The notes beneath the pieces are model-generated. The model had not been told where the DNA came from. It worked only from the letters and a program-made list of their open reading frames with translations, and did not search any database. From the NCBI GenBank assembly GCA_025617745.1, contig CM046869.1, positions 17,748,994 to 17,812,993 of the forward strand: a DNA stretch of 64,000 nucleotides. Reading direction: 5' to 3'. Both the position numbers and the translations under genes were made by a program. Below are positions 48,191 to 58,040 of this stretch, piece after piece; position 1 is the stretch's first letter; every line of letters begins with the position of its first letter. Source of the DNA: Heliocidaris erythrogramma. Taxonomy: Eukaryota; Echinodermata; Echinoidea; Camarodonta; Echinometridae.

Positions 48191-48930
48191 ACACCACTGT
48201 TATCACATCACAGTAGTATCTACAACATGGCACATTGTGCGTTACGGGTCACATCGAGAATCACAGCGTGTGCGTACCACTGTGTTGGAACAGGGTGAAT
48301 TTGGAACATTTCAATAGTGTCTGCAATGTGGAAACACTGTGTTCACAGTTGTGTGACACATTGTACAGTGTATAGCCTATACTGTGGACACATGGCGAAC
48401 GACAGTGTGTATGCACCATAGTGTTGGCACAGAGTGTATTTAGAACATTTTAATAATGTCTACAACGTGAGAACATTGTGTTCACAGTTGTGTGACACAG
48501 TGTATATACTGTGGACACATGACGAATGGCAGTGTGTATGCATCACAGTGTTGGCTTTTGGCACAGAGTGGATTTGGAACATTTAAATAATGTCTACAAT
48601 GTACAAACACTGTGTTCACTCTGTGTTACCAAGGAGTTATCACAGTGTTACCCAGTGACAAATGTGAATTATTGTGGACACATGGAGAATCATAGTTGTA
48701 GGCATCACAGTGTTGGAATAGGGTGGATTTGGACCATTTCAGTACTGTCTGCAATATGAAACACTGCGTTTACACTATGTGGCACAGTATGGGTTAGTGT
48801 GGACACATAGCGAGTCAGCATTGAAGCAGGATGGATCTCGACCACTGTCACAGTGTGGAAATTGTCTTCAGTTTGGATATGGTCTTCAATGCTTCCACTC
48901 TGTTTCACACCGATACACACTACTCATGGC
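48191..48930. repeat. degenerate ~130-bp tandem repeat, CACAGTGTG type (field 1)
   Basis: About five units are marked by GGACACATGGCGAA-like blocks starting at about 48248, 48386, 48513, 48676 and 48801 (spacings about 138, 127, 163, 125). Each is followed by CAGTGTGTATGCA-like, CACAGTGTTGG, GGATTTGGAACATTT, AATAATGTCTACAA and ACACTGTGTTCAC. Units differ by substitutions and indels. The unit is full of the near-palindrome CACAGTGTG. It is not coding and resembles no element I can name. Confidence 0.8.
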
Positions 48931-48967
48931 TATTCTATTTCAATAAGGTCTGTTCGTGTCATTTGAA

Positions 48968-49156
48968 TCATAAGATGCACAATTCATTATAAGCACCACT
49001 CTCACTTTGACAACCGTAGTAACCCCTTGCCATGCTGGCAGAGATGTCAGAAGATGGTGAGACATAGGCGTCAGGGTACAATTTTACCAGGGAGTTGAGA
49101 TGGGGGCTGACATCTGCTTCTCCGGCTCGAGCAAAGCAAGTCCGGATCTCCACCAA
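48968..49156 (-). CDS. candidate terminal exon, unrecognised
   Basis: A minus-strand frame of about 62 codons ending in a stop, with codon choice that looks coding (many C/G third positions) and no low complexity. It includes RTCFARAGEADVSP and LYPDAYVSPSSDISAS. No ATG; a usable acceptor would have to lie just upstream, and gtggag near 49152 has only a weak pyrimidine tract. No family recognised and no AATAAA close downstream. It abuts the tandem-repeat field at 48191-48930. Confidence 0.22.
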   Translation of the reverse strand: MVEIRTCFARAGEADVSPHLNSLVKLYPDAYVSPSSDISASMARGYYGCQSESGAYNELCIL

Positions 49157-50769
49157 TATATTGATAGAATGATCATTGAAAGGAAATCATAATGCGTGCT
49201 GCACACGAGGCGTCATTTGCCTGACGTTTGACAGTGCAAAAACTGCTTTCTTTTTTTTTACTGGCGTATCCACAGTCTTGATTAGCGCAGGTAATAACGC
49301 AATCAGAATGGAGCCTTGCGCAGTGGGTCTTGTGCAACGGGTCTGTTAAACCTTGGATTTATCAATGAAGCTAAACTTCCTTTCTATTCATTTATAATTA
49401 CGACTATTACCGAGGTCAGTTTCCCGCTGAATCCGTATATAGAATGATGGAATTGTTCAGTAAGTCATTGGGAAGTTTGTGGGCCAACTCAAATTGGCAA
49501 CCTCCTTATGTCAATGACGAACATTACTAGATGACTGTACTGTATTATACAGCATGTACAGTGTGTCCCATGGCATAAATTTTCTATCGCAGCGAATAAT
49601 CTCCTTGATGAGACATACATGTATGAAAAACGCTGCTTTTGTTCTTTCATTTGATGCACAACTTATCATTCATAATTCCCGCATGATTAAATTAAAATAA
49701 TGGAAAGTGGTGGTACCAAAATTTCATTTGCACGAACATATTGCTACAATGAATGAGTTTTTAGGGTAGTAAACGTAATTGTTTTGAAGGATTTTCTCTT
49801 TCATATGGCACCTCATGCGTAAAAATGAATGATGTATGCCAGTCAGAGAAGAAATGAAATGAAATAAAATGCTTGATTTCTGCCCAGATGAGTGGATAGT
49901 TGAGGAAGCCATTCCTATTATCATGATCGTGCCCAAGGTTCCCAAATGGATGAGGGGTGCTTTTACCCTTGACATTTTCCCTTATCTTTTATACCCCTTA
50001 CTTCCCGTCCCCTGGATCCGACTATGTATTTCACCATGTTCACTTTCTTTCTTACTCCTTTTCCCCCTCTTGTCTCTCCCTTATCCCCCACCCCCGTCTC
50101 TATTGCTCTCTTTCTCTCTCTTTTGCTGTATCTCCTCCCATCTTATATTTTGTTTTGCATCTTAATTCAACTCCTCTCTGTAATCAGTTCTATAGACTTG
50201 CGGCTACCAGTGTATGTTTACCTGGTCACGTGGTGCCCTGTTTCGTCTATTTGGTTTGTGCTTGCCGTGCACGAACCGGGCTCGGACGTACGCGCTCGTG
50301 CGCGGCCCTCGGGGTGCGATCCGTAAGCCCTGAGCGCTCTTTTGTCCGCGTCATCCCCCAGCTGCTTGCCGGCGGGGAAGCGCTCGGCTCTGGTCGTGTC
50401 GCCCGACGCTCGACGTTACCCATTTTCGCCGATACAACTCGCCTCATTTTTCGTATGTGTCTCGAGGCAAAGGTGTTTCTTTACCCACGCATCGTTTAGA
50501 CATAGTTGAAGAAGAAGGGGGAATAACGTTTCTTCTGAAAAAGAAAAGAAAAGAGGAAAGCATCATGACTTTGTGTGAGGAAGGATAATACACAAGAAAG
50601 GGACGAGAACGAGAGAAAGAGGGAGAGCGTATGGGTGTGTGTATGTGTGTGACTGTGTGCGTGGGTGGGTGTTTGTGTGGGCGAGAAACACTTGGGTGTG
50701 TGCGTGAGTGTGAGAGAGAGAGGGAGAGTTAGAGAGAAAGAACTAAGAGGAGGGGTGGGGGTTAACAAC
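49157..50769. other. single-copy DNA with a GC-rich patch and a GT/GA stretch
   Basis: Positions 50225-50450 are GC- and CpG-rich with frames on both strands, none recognised. Positions 50630-50745 carry TGTGTG and GAGAGA repeats that lead into the ACT field. Confidence 0.5.
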
Positions 50770-51504
50770 AAAACGCTATTACTACTACTACTACTACTAC
50801 TACTCCTATTACACCTACTACTCCTCCCCCTCGCCCTCCTCCTACAACTACTACTACTACTACTACTACTACATATACTACTACTACTACTACTACAACA
50901 ACTACTACTACTATAACTACCGCAACAACAACTACTAATACTACTACAACTACTATACAACTACTACTAGTACTACTACTACAACAACTACTACTACTAC
51001 TACTCCTAGTACTCCTACTACTGCTCCCCCTCGCCCTCCTCCTACAACTACTATTACTACATATATTACTACTACTACTATAACTACTACTACTATAACT
51101 ACTACAACAACTACTACTACTACTATAACAACAACTACTACTACTATAACTACCCCAACAACAACTACTACTAGTACAACAACTACTACCACTACTACTA
51201 CTACTCCTACTACTCCTCCCCTCCTCCTCCTCCTCCTACTACTACATGTACTACTACGACTACTACTACATATACTACTACTACTACTACTACTACTATA
51301 ACTACTACTACTACTACTACTACTATTACTACCACAACAACAACTACTACTAATGCTACTACAACAACTACTACTACTACAACTACTACTACTACTACTA
51401 CTACTCCTACCATTCCTCTCCTCCTCCTCCTCCTCCTACTACTACTACAACAACATCTACTACTACTACTACTACATCTACTACTACTACTACTACTACT
51501 ACAT

Positions 51505-51573
<69 letters not shown>

Positions 51574-51846
51574 AAACAACAACTACTACTACTACTACTA
51601 CTACTACAACAACAACAACAACTTCTACTACTACTACTACTACTACTACATCTACTACTACTCATACTACTGTAACTACAACAACAACTACTAATACTAC
51701 TACAACTACTACTACTACAACAACAACTACTACTACTACTACTACTACTAGTACTACTACAACAACAACAACTACTACTACTACTACTACTACTATAACT
51801 ACTACTACTCCTCCTCCTCCTCCTCCTCCTCCTCCTCATACTACTA

Positions 51847-52030
51847 CCGTGTAAGTCAAAAAAGTCTACACTTAGAAAATTGCTATTTTGTTTAAAACTC
51901 AATTATGAACGCAAAATTATTATAGATATTTTGGAAAAGTATCTTATCCCACATCATTAGGTACCATTTCTGTGTGTGTTTATGCTTGGATGAACAGGAG
52001 GCATTGTTTGTGACAATGTAAAAATCAACT
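51847..52030. mobile_element. left half of the same MITE, copied by tandem duplication
   Basis: Matches 52783-52966 at an offset of 936 bp with about three substitutions, and stops abruptly at CAACT, after which ACT-array DNA resumes. It has no right end, so it arose by duplication of the array plus half the element and not by transposition. Confidence 0.85.
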
Positions 52031-52425
52031 TACTACATATACTACTACTACTACTATAACTACTACTACTATAACTACTACTACTATAACTACTACTACT
52101 ATAACTACCCCAACAACAACTACTAATACTACTACGACTACTATACTACTACTACAACTACTACTAGTACAACAACTACTACTACTACTACTCCTCCCCT
52201 CCTCCTCCTCCTACTACTACATGTACTACTACGACTACTACTACATATTCTACTACTACTACTACTACTATAACTACTACTACTACTACTACTAATATTA
52301 CTACCACAACAACAACTACTAATGCTACTACAACTACTACTACTACTACTACTCCTACCATTCCTTCCCTCCTCCTCCTCCTACTACTACTACAACAACA
52401 TCTACTACTACTACTACTACTACAT

Positions 52426-52456
<31 letters not shown>

Positions 52457-52697
52457 ATCTACTACTACTACTACTTCTACTACTACTACTACTACTACTA
52501 CTAAAACAACAACTACTACTATAACTACTAAAACAACAACAACTACTACTACTACTACTACTACTACTACATCTACTACTACTCATACTACTTTAACTAC
52601 AACAACAACTACTAATACTACTACAACTACTACTACTACAACAACAACTACTACTACTACTACTACTACTACTAGTACTACTACTACAACAACAACA

Positions 52698-52734
<37 letters not shown>

Positions 52735-52782
52735 TAACTACTACTACTACTCCTCCTCCTCCTCCTCCTCCTCATACTACTA

Positions 52783-53131
52783 CCGTGTAAGTCAAAAAAG
52801 TGTACACTTAGAAAATTGCTATTTTGTTTAAAACTCAATTATGAACGCAAAATTATTATAGATATTTTGGAAAAGTATCTTATCCCACATCATTAGGTAC
52901 CATTTCTGTGTGTGTTTATGCTTGGATGAACAGGAGGCATTGTTTGCGATAATGTAAAAATCAACTTGCGCCAACGTACTCCTTATGATTGTGTTGTTGA
53001 ACAAAACATTTTGAATGTGGGCATTAATTCGATCTTTGCAGATACAATAACTTTCAAACCGTCCCAACCAAAATTCAATTTTAAACAAAATAGCAATTTT
53101 TCTAAGTGTAGACCTTTTTTTACTCACACGG
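52783..53131. mobile_element. TA-flanked MITE, Tc1/mariner-like, full copy
   Basis: Ends read CCGTGTAAGTCAAAAAAGTG (52783) and, on the other strand, CCGTGTGAGTAAAAAAAGGT (from 53131). Inverted arms of about 60 bp share CTACACTTAGAAAA and TTGCTATTTTGTTTAAAA. TA lies on both sides (52781-52782, 53132-53133), within an ACT array. It is 349 bp with no transposase. A Tc1/mariner origin is inferred only from the TA target and TIR form. Confidence 0.78.
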
Positions 53132-53235
53132 TACTACTACTACTACTACAACAATAACTACTACTTCTTCTACTGCTACTACTACTACTTCTACTACTAC
53201 TACTACTACTACTTCTACTTCTACTACTACTGCTA

Positions 53236-56200
53236 TACTCTGAGGCTCGTCTTTATTAAGGAGGACACAGTTAAACATGGTTTAACCAACTTAATGATTC
53301 ATGAAATGAAAATGAAAAAATGATTTCATGTTGACTTGATTTTTTTTTGTTTATTAAAAATAATGATAACTAGCAACTAGTACGCCTTCCATAATATAAC
53401 TATATCTATACTGGGCGTTTCATTGCTAATGATTTTCTTTTTCAAATTTGTGTTAATGAGATGTTATTCACCCGTTATTCAGGATTTTTGCTTTGTGAAA
53501 CCTTTTCCAGATAGGAATCGTTTTTCAAAGAAGACAGTCTCGGTGCATTTTAATATGGTTGCATACCAAAGAACCAGTGAAAACCAGAAGGATTGATATA
53601 TCACAAATAATTGCAAATCAAAAATAAAGAGCATAAAGAAGGAAAATCTAAACCCATACATGTGTCTGATGATTTGACTTTGCTGATTTTAAATAAAGTC
53701 ATCTTTTTGTTGAAAATCGGCGGAAGATGCCTGCATTTTTTTAAAAACGAACATGTTTTCTATGCTCTCAAAACATCTCACTTCTTCTTGGTCAAAGTTT
53801 ATAACTAACAACTCATTCCATGCTTTGGAGAAGTTCATATCTTTGTAAGGCGTAAACTTAATCATTATGGGTTTTGCTTGCTATTAATGGCCATGAAGAG
53901 CAACAAAGCTAGTTAACAAAGTCATTCATCGCACACCACACCTAGAATTGTGTTTTACAAGAAAGTGAACTAACTAGAATTTTGCACAAAATTTTGAAGA
54001 CAATGGTATTCACTGATGCGTGACCCTGGAAATCTAAACAAGTTACCACTGGAAAGCAAATGATTTACTCGTTCATATGTTATGAAATTAAAGGCCCTTA
54101 AATATATAGTAAATTTACAGGATATTTTCAAAGTTGGGTTTCTTTATTTTTTGGTTACACGCCCAGGATATTTAAGTGCGTATCAAAATAAGTACACATT
54201 TTGAAAATATCATCCGCAATCATAATTTCACAATATCGATATAATTTTTTCTTCTACAATAAGGATAAGGATGACACTATTAGTACTGACAATATTTTGC
54301 GCTTGAGTGAGTACTGGCTACTTTTGTGAAACTCGACGACGAAGCAGACCCTCACACGTAACTGTATAAGAGAAAACCATATCGATACTGTGAAATTATG
54401 ATTTTGGAGGATATTTTCTAAGTGTGTACTTTAGGTATACCTTTGAGAGAAATGGAAGGGTTTAACTATTCCCAGACATGCCATAAGAGATTTTTTTCAA
54501 GAATTTCTTAAATTTATCTGTGGAATTAGCTGATTTGATGAAAGACTAAAGGGGATATTGTAATGATGTTGACACTTGGCGCTCCATAAATCAGGGGACT
54601 AAATTTGCCTTTTTTAACCTGGATGCTTTTAAGAATTCCGGCCATAGAATGCAGTAAATGTTGTAAGGTCAGCAACCTTTAGTCATTATTATTTCTTGAA
54701 AGTCTTAACCAAGTCGACAGAATAGCTACCAGCGCCGAAGCAGACGAAACTTTCCTCTAGAGAAAACGGGAGGAGAGAGAGAAGGAAAGAAAAAAGGTAT
54801 GAGATAATAATCACAAGCAAGCGAGTGTACACTGAAAAGCAGACGACAGGGACTCTTCTCAAAAGCGCGGGCTCACAATCCACACACACACACCTATATC
54901 ACCGTTGTCTCTCGATATCGCCAGTCTATCGGTGATTTCCCGCCGATACCAGAACTCAATTTAATGAAAAATCCTCCGTCACAAGCACTGCATGTAATTT
55001 TGATTGACGTCGCCATGACAACGCTAGTTATTAAAAAAAGAGGGGAACCCTGACAAAGTCGAAATTTCCCGACGCGAATCATTATGCGCGGGCCATATAG
55101 AAGTCGCCAACGCATAACCTAGTTTTTCCCCGTTTATATCGATAGCTTTAAGGCAGAAACCACAGTTTTGTTTGAGGGGAAAATACAGGTCCAAGTTTAT
55201 GATATAGAGCAAGTCAATAAAGATTGGTAATAAATAGGCAGACACGAAGTCTTTCGAGCAAGCCTTGTGGATATTTTTTTCGCTGCATTCCATCTGCAGA
55301 CGATACGTATCGGTCCGATATTGTGCTCAACAAAAAACATTTAGATACAAAAAAGTAGGGTCGTGAGCTCATCCAATGCAATAACAGTGATAACATTCAT
55401 CAGTGGCAGAGGATAGTAAGTCACATGTTCAATTTATTTCCTTATAGATCTCGGGACATGAAAAATATTTTCATTATCCTTTTATGATGTTTATGAAGAG
55501 AAGTCCTATGGCCAACCAAGACAAACTGTCATTTATCATGTTAATTGGCCTGTTCTTTGGTGCACACAATGATGTACAGTTTTCCCCATTTAAGATCATT
55601 TGTGTGAAGTGTCTTTATCAATCTCGTTGTGTTCCTCACAATAATGCATCTTACCAATATATCCCCTCCCCCTTTCTTGGTTCTGCAATTAATACGTTGT
55701 GGTCAGTGGTGATGTGGGCCAAATCGAGATAACGAAACGCGCGCGCGCGGACGATCAAAATCTCTCGACCTCAAAACCTCCAAAATCGATTGAAACGCAG
55801 ACGACGATATAGATCTCAAGTATCTAAGCTTTGTTATTGTTTTGTCACATGATCGTTTCTGGTCACTCCGGGTTAGTCAATGAATAATGTACGCTGAATT
55901 AGAATGCAACGATAACGCAGCGATCGAGATTTTTTTTTTAATAAGAGAACGCGGACATGCACACTGTGGTCCAGACTTACTTACGGGCAATTACAGATTT
56001 GAGTGGCGTCAAAACGGCATATGAATCATTGCCAGCGTCTCGACTTTTGGTAAAAATCAGCGTACTCCATCATCCAAAAGCTGCATGGAAGCACTAATCA
56101 TTCTCACTGTAAGGACTCGATATTTATCAATGAACAAGACATAAAAAGGCAGATACATTATAAAATATGAGCAAACAGTCAGGTACCATGGACTGACATC

Positions 56201-56340
56201 ATAGGGATAAATGTTATTTATAGACATGCAGACATGCACTATAAATTGTTTCATCTCTTATTAAAATATGCGAAAGGTACTTCAACACTACACAAGTAGT
56301 CGCAGCATAATCTTCATTAAACCAAAGGAGGCCTCTACTA
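53236..56340. other. single-copy DNA
   Basis: AT-rich. GTCGCCATGACAAC at 55009-55022 matches the RFX X-box form (GTNRCC, 2-base spacer, RGYAAC-like) within a GC-richer stretch at 54900-55100. TTAAAGGCCCTTAA at 54091-54104 is a short palindrome of TTAA-element tips. No exon is recognised. Confidence 0.45.
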
Positions 56341-56565
56341 TTTACACAGGAAGGAGATCATAGGGTCCTACAGTGTGGAAACTTACATATGACAAGAAAA
56401 TGAACAAGGAATTAGGGGAACAGACTATGGAAACTGTTTTAACACTGTGGACACATATAGTCAACACTATACAAATGTTTTTTAAAATCCACTCTGTGGT
56501 TATCCGTGATGTTTTCACTTTGTAATTCTCTCCAATAAATCACCGCAGTGTGGTACACTTTGTTA

Positions 56566-57312
56566 ATAATAATAATAATATATAGCATTTAAGGTACGCC
56601 TTCTATCTAGTTTCCTATTCAGAGGCGCAGAGGGATGTGATAGGGAAGGGGGTTCATTTGAAATATGATGAGAACAAATATGTTTTAAGACCGGACTTGA
56701 ATGATTCTACAGAATTTGCATTGCGAACACTTGAAGAAAGTGCATTCCACAGAACAGGAGCACTAGTAGCAAAAGCCTTTTCACCAAATGAACATTTGAC
56801 TCTACGGGGTGTCAACAGCCCAATCCCTGAAGATCTCAGATTTCTAGTGGGAACATATTCTGAAATCAGATCATCAAAATAGTGAGGAGCACAACCATTA
56901 ACAATTTTCCATGTAAGCATCAAAATCTTGAATTTAATACGCTCCACAACAGGCAACCAATGAAGTTCTTTAAGAACAGGCGTTATCGGGGTATATTTCG
57001 AAGTCTTACTGAGAATTCGGGCAGCAGCATTTTGCACTCTCTGTAACTTAAGAATTTGATCACTGTTAGCATTGAACAACAATGCATTACCATAGTCTAA
57101 ACGAGAAATAATGTATGAATGTATAACAGATGAAGTTACTTTATCAGACATAGATTTTCTCACACTATTAATATTACGAATTTGGAAAAATAAATTTCTA
57201 CATGTTAAATTCACATGGGCAGACATTGACATCTCAGAATCGAATTGTACCCCAAGATTACGTACACTGGGCTTTGCGTTAATAACAGAATTACCAACAT
57301 GCAAAGAATTTT
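56566..57312 (-). mobile_element. 5'-truncated CR1/L2-like LINE
   Basis: A 747-bp minus-strand insertion holding the C-terminal part of a reverse transcriptase frame, a short 3' untranslated region with a GCGCC..GGCG stem-loop, and an (ATT)n tail. It is flanked by TTTGTTA at 56559-56565 and 57313-57319, a likely 7-bp target duplication. Removing it and one duplicate restores a tandem-repeat unit (GGTACACTTTGTTACGG), which parallels GCACTTTGTTACACAG near 57848. The 5' truncation is typical of target-primed reverse transcription. Confidence 0.9.
56654..57304 (-). CDS. LINE reverse transcriptase, C-terminal fragment
   Basis: 216 uninterrupted codons ending at a stop at 56654-56656. Landmarks in order: SVIHSYIISRLDYGNALL, LQRVQNAAARIL, LKELHWLPVVERIKFKIL, NLRSSGIGLLTPRR and ALSSSVRNANSVESFKSGLK. 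These are characteristic of the region after the RT palm in CR1/L2/Jockey-group LINEs. The RT catalytic motifs and endonuclease are missing because of 5' truncation. There is no internal stop, so the insertion is fairly young; it is not a host gene. Confidence 0.92.
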   Translation of the reverse strand: MHVGNSVINAKPSVRNLGVQFDSEMSMSAHVNLTCRNLFFQIRNINSVRKSMSDKVTSSVIHSYIISRLDYGNALLFNANSDQILKLQRVQNAAARILSKTSKYTPITPVLKELHWLPVVERIKFKILMLTWKIVNGCAPHYFDDLISEYVPTRNLRSSGIGLLTPRRVKCSFGEKAFATSAPVLWNALSSSVRNANSVESFKSGLKTYLFSSYFK

Positions 57313-58040
57313 TTTGTTACGGATGGCAAAAACTGTGATTTTTTTAAAATCCACTTTGTGTTATCATATACATATATAGTCACACCGTTAAAGCGACCTA
57401 CTTTGATTAGCTCACTCTGTGGTTATCTCAATCACCACAGTGTGTTACATAATTTGAACAAATACGAACAGAGTGACATCAAATAGTTATCATAACAGGG
57501 GAATGTTGAAAATTCACCCCGTGGTCATACATTATGTGTTCTATTTGTGATTCTCTCTTTTGCCACAGTTTGTTACACATGGTATAATACTGTGAATATA
57601 GTGTGGTCATAATTATAGTCAACAGTATGCAAACGTTTCTAAAATTCCAGTCTATGGTAATTATGCTCCCTTTATGATTTACTCTGTTCTCAGTGCGCAT
57701 CAAACTTAATACCTACACAGTGTGGAAACTGTGAACACATTATAGTCACATAGTCAGACTATCAAATTAATCCAAATGCAACATGTGGTCATATTATCAT
57801 GATTATGTGTGTTCTCTGTGTGATTTTCTCTGTAACTATAATGTGTTGCACTTTGTTACACAGTGTGACAACCATTAATAAAAGCGATCGAAGTGCAGTC
57901 TATGATCATACTTTGCTTTGTTCGCTCTCACTGTTTTTCTCTATAACCACAGCAGATCATGCTTTGCTACACAGTGTGCAAAATGTGAATATAGTGTGGT
58001 CAAATAGTTAATATTTATGAAAATGTTGAAACTCCCTTTG

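Larger units (their letters stand above)
50770..53235. repeat. ACT trinucleotide complex with a tandem duplication
   Basis: Arrays of (ACT/TAC)n with ACA and CTC variants fill 50780-51846, 52031-52782 and 53132-53235. A unit of about 0.94-0.98 kb is duplicated: roughly 51055-52030 and 52034-52966 share the order of CCTCCT blocks, ACATGTAC and the left half of a MITE. Frames across it are poly-Ser, Val or Tyr artefacts. The shared unique 184-bp segments differ at only about three bases, so the duplication is recent. Confidence 0.93.
56341..58040. repeat. degenerate ~130-bp tandem repeat, CACAGTGTG type (field 2)
   Basis: Outside the LINE, units recur with the order ATAGTC, AAAATCCACTCTGTGGTTAT, TGTGTTCTCTGTGTGATT-like, CTCTNTAACCACAGTGTG and ACTTTGTTACACAGTGTG. 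The block CTCTGTGGTTAT or its variants starts near 56491, 57411, 57515, 57650, 57783, 57894 and 58031. Typical spacing is 112-139 bp. ACACTGTGGACACAT at 56443-56457 is the unit-start block of field 1. No coding potential. Confidence 0.8.

Noticed and set aside
51210-52838. Poly-Ser, poly-Val and poly-Tyr frames up to 230 codons
   Set aside because: Direct readings of ACT/AGT triplets in different frames; no independent coding signal.
56654-57304. Host gene
   Set aside because: The motifs are those of a LINE polymerase C-terminus, with target duplications and an ATT tail around it.
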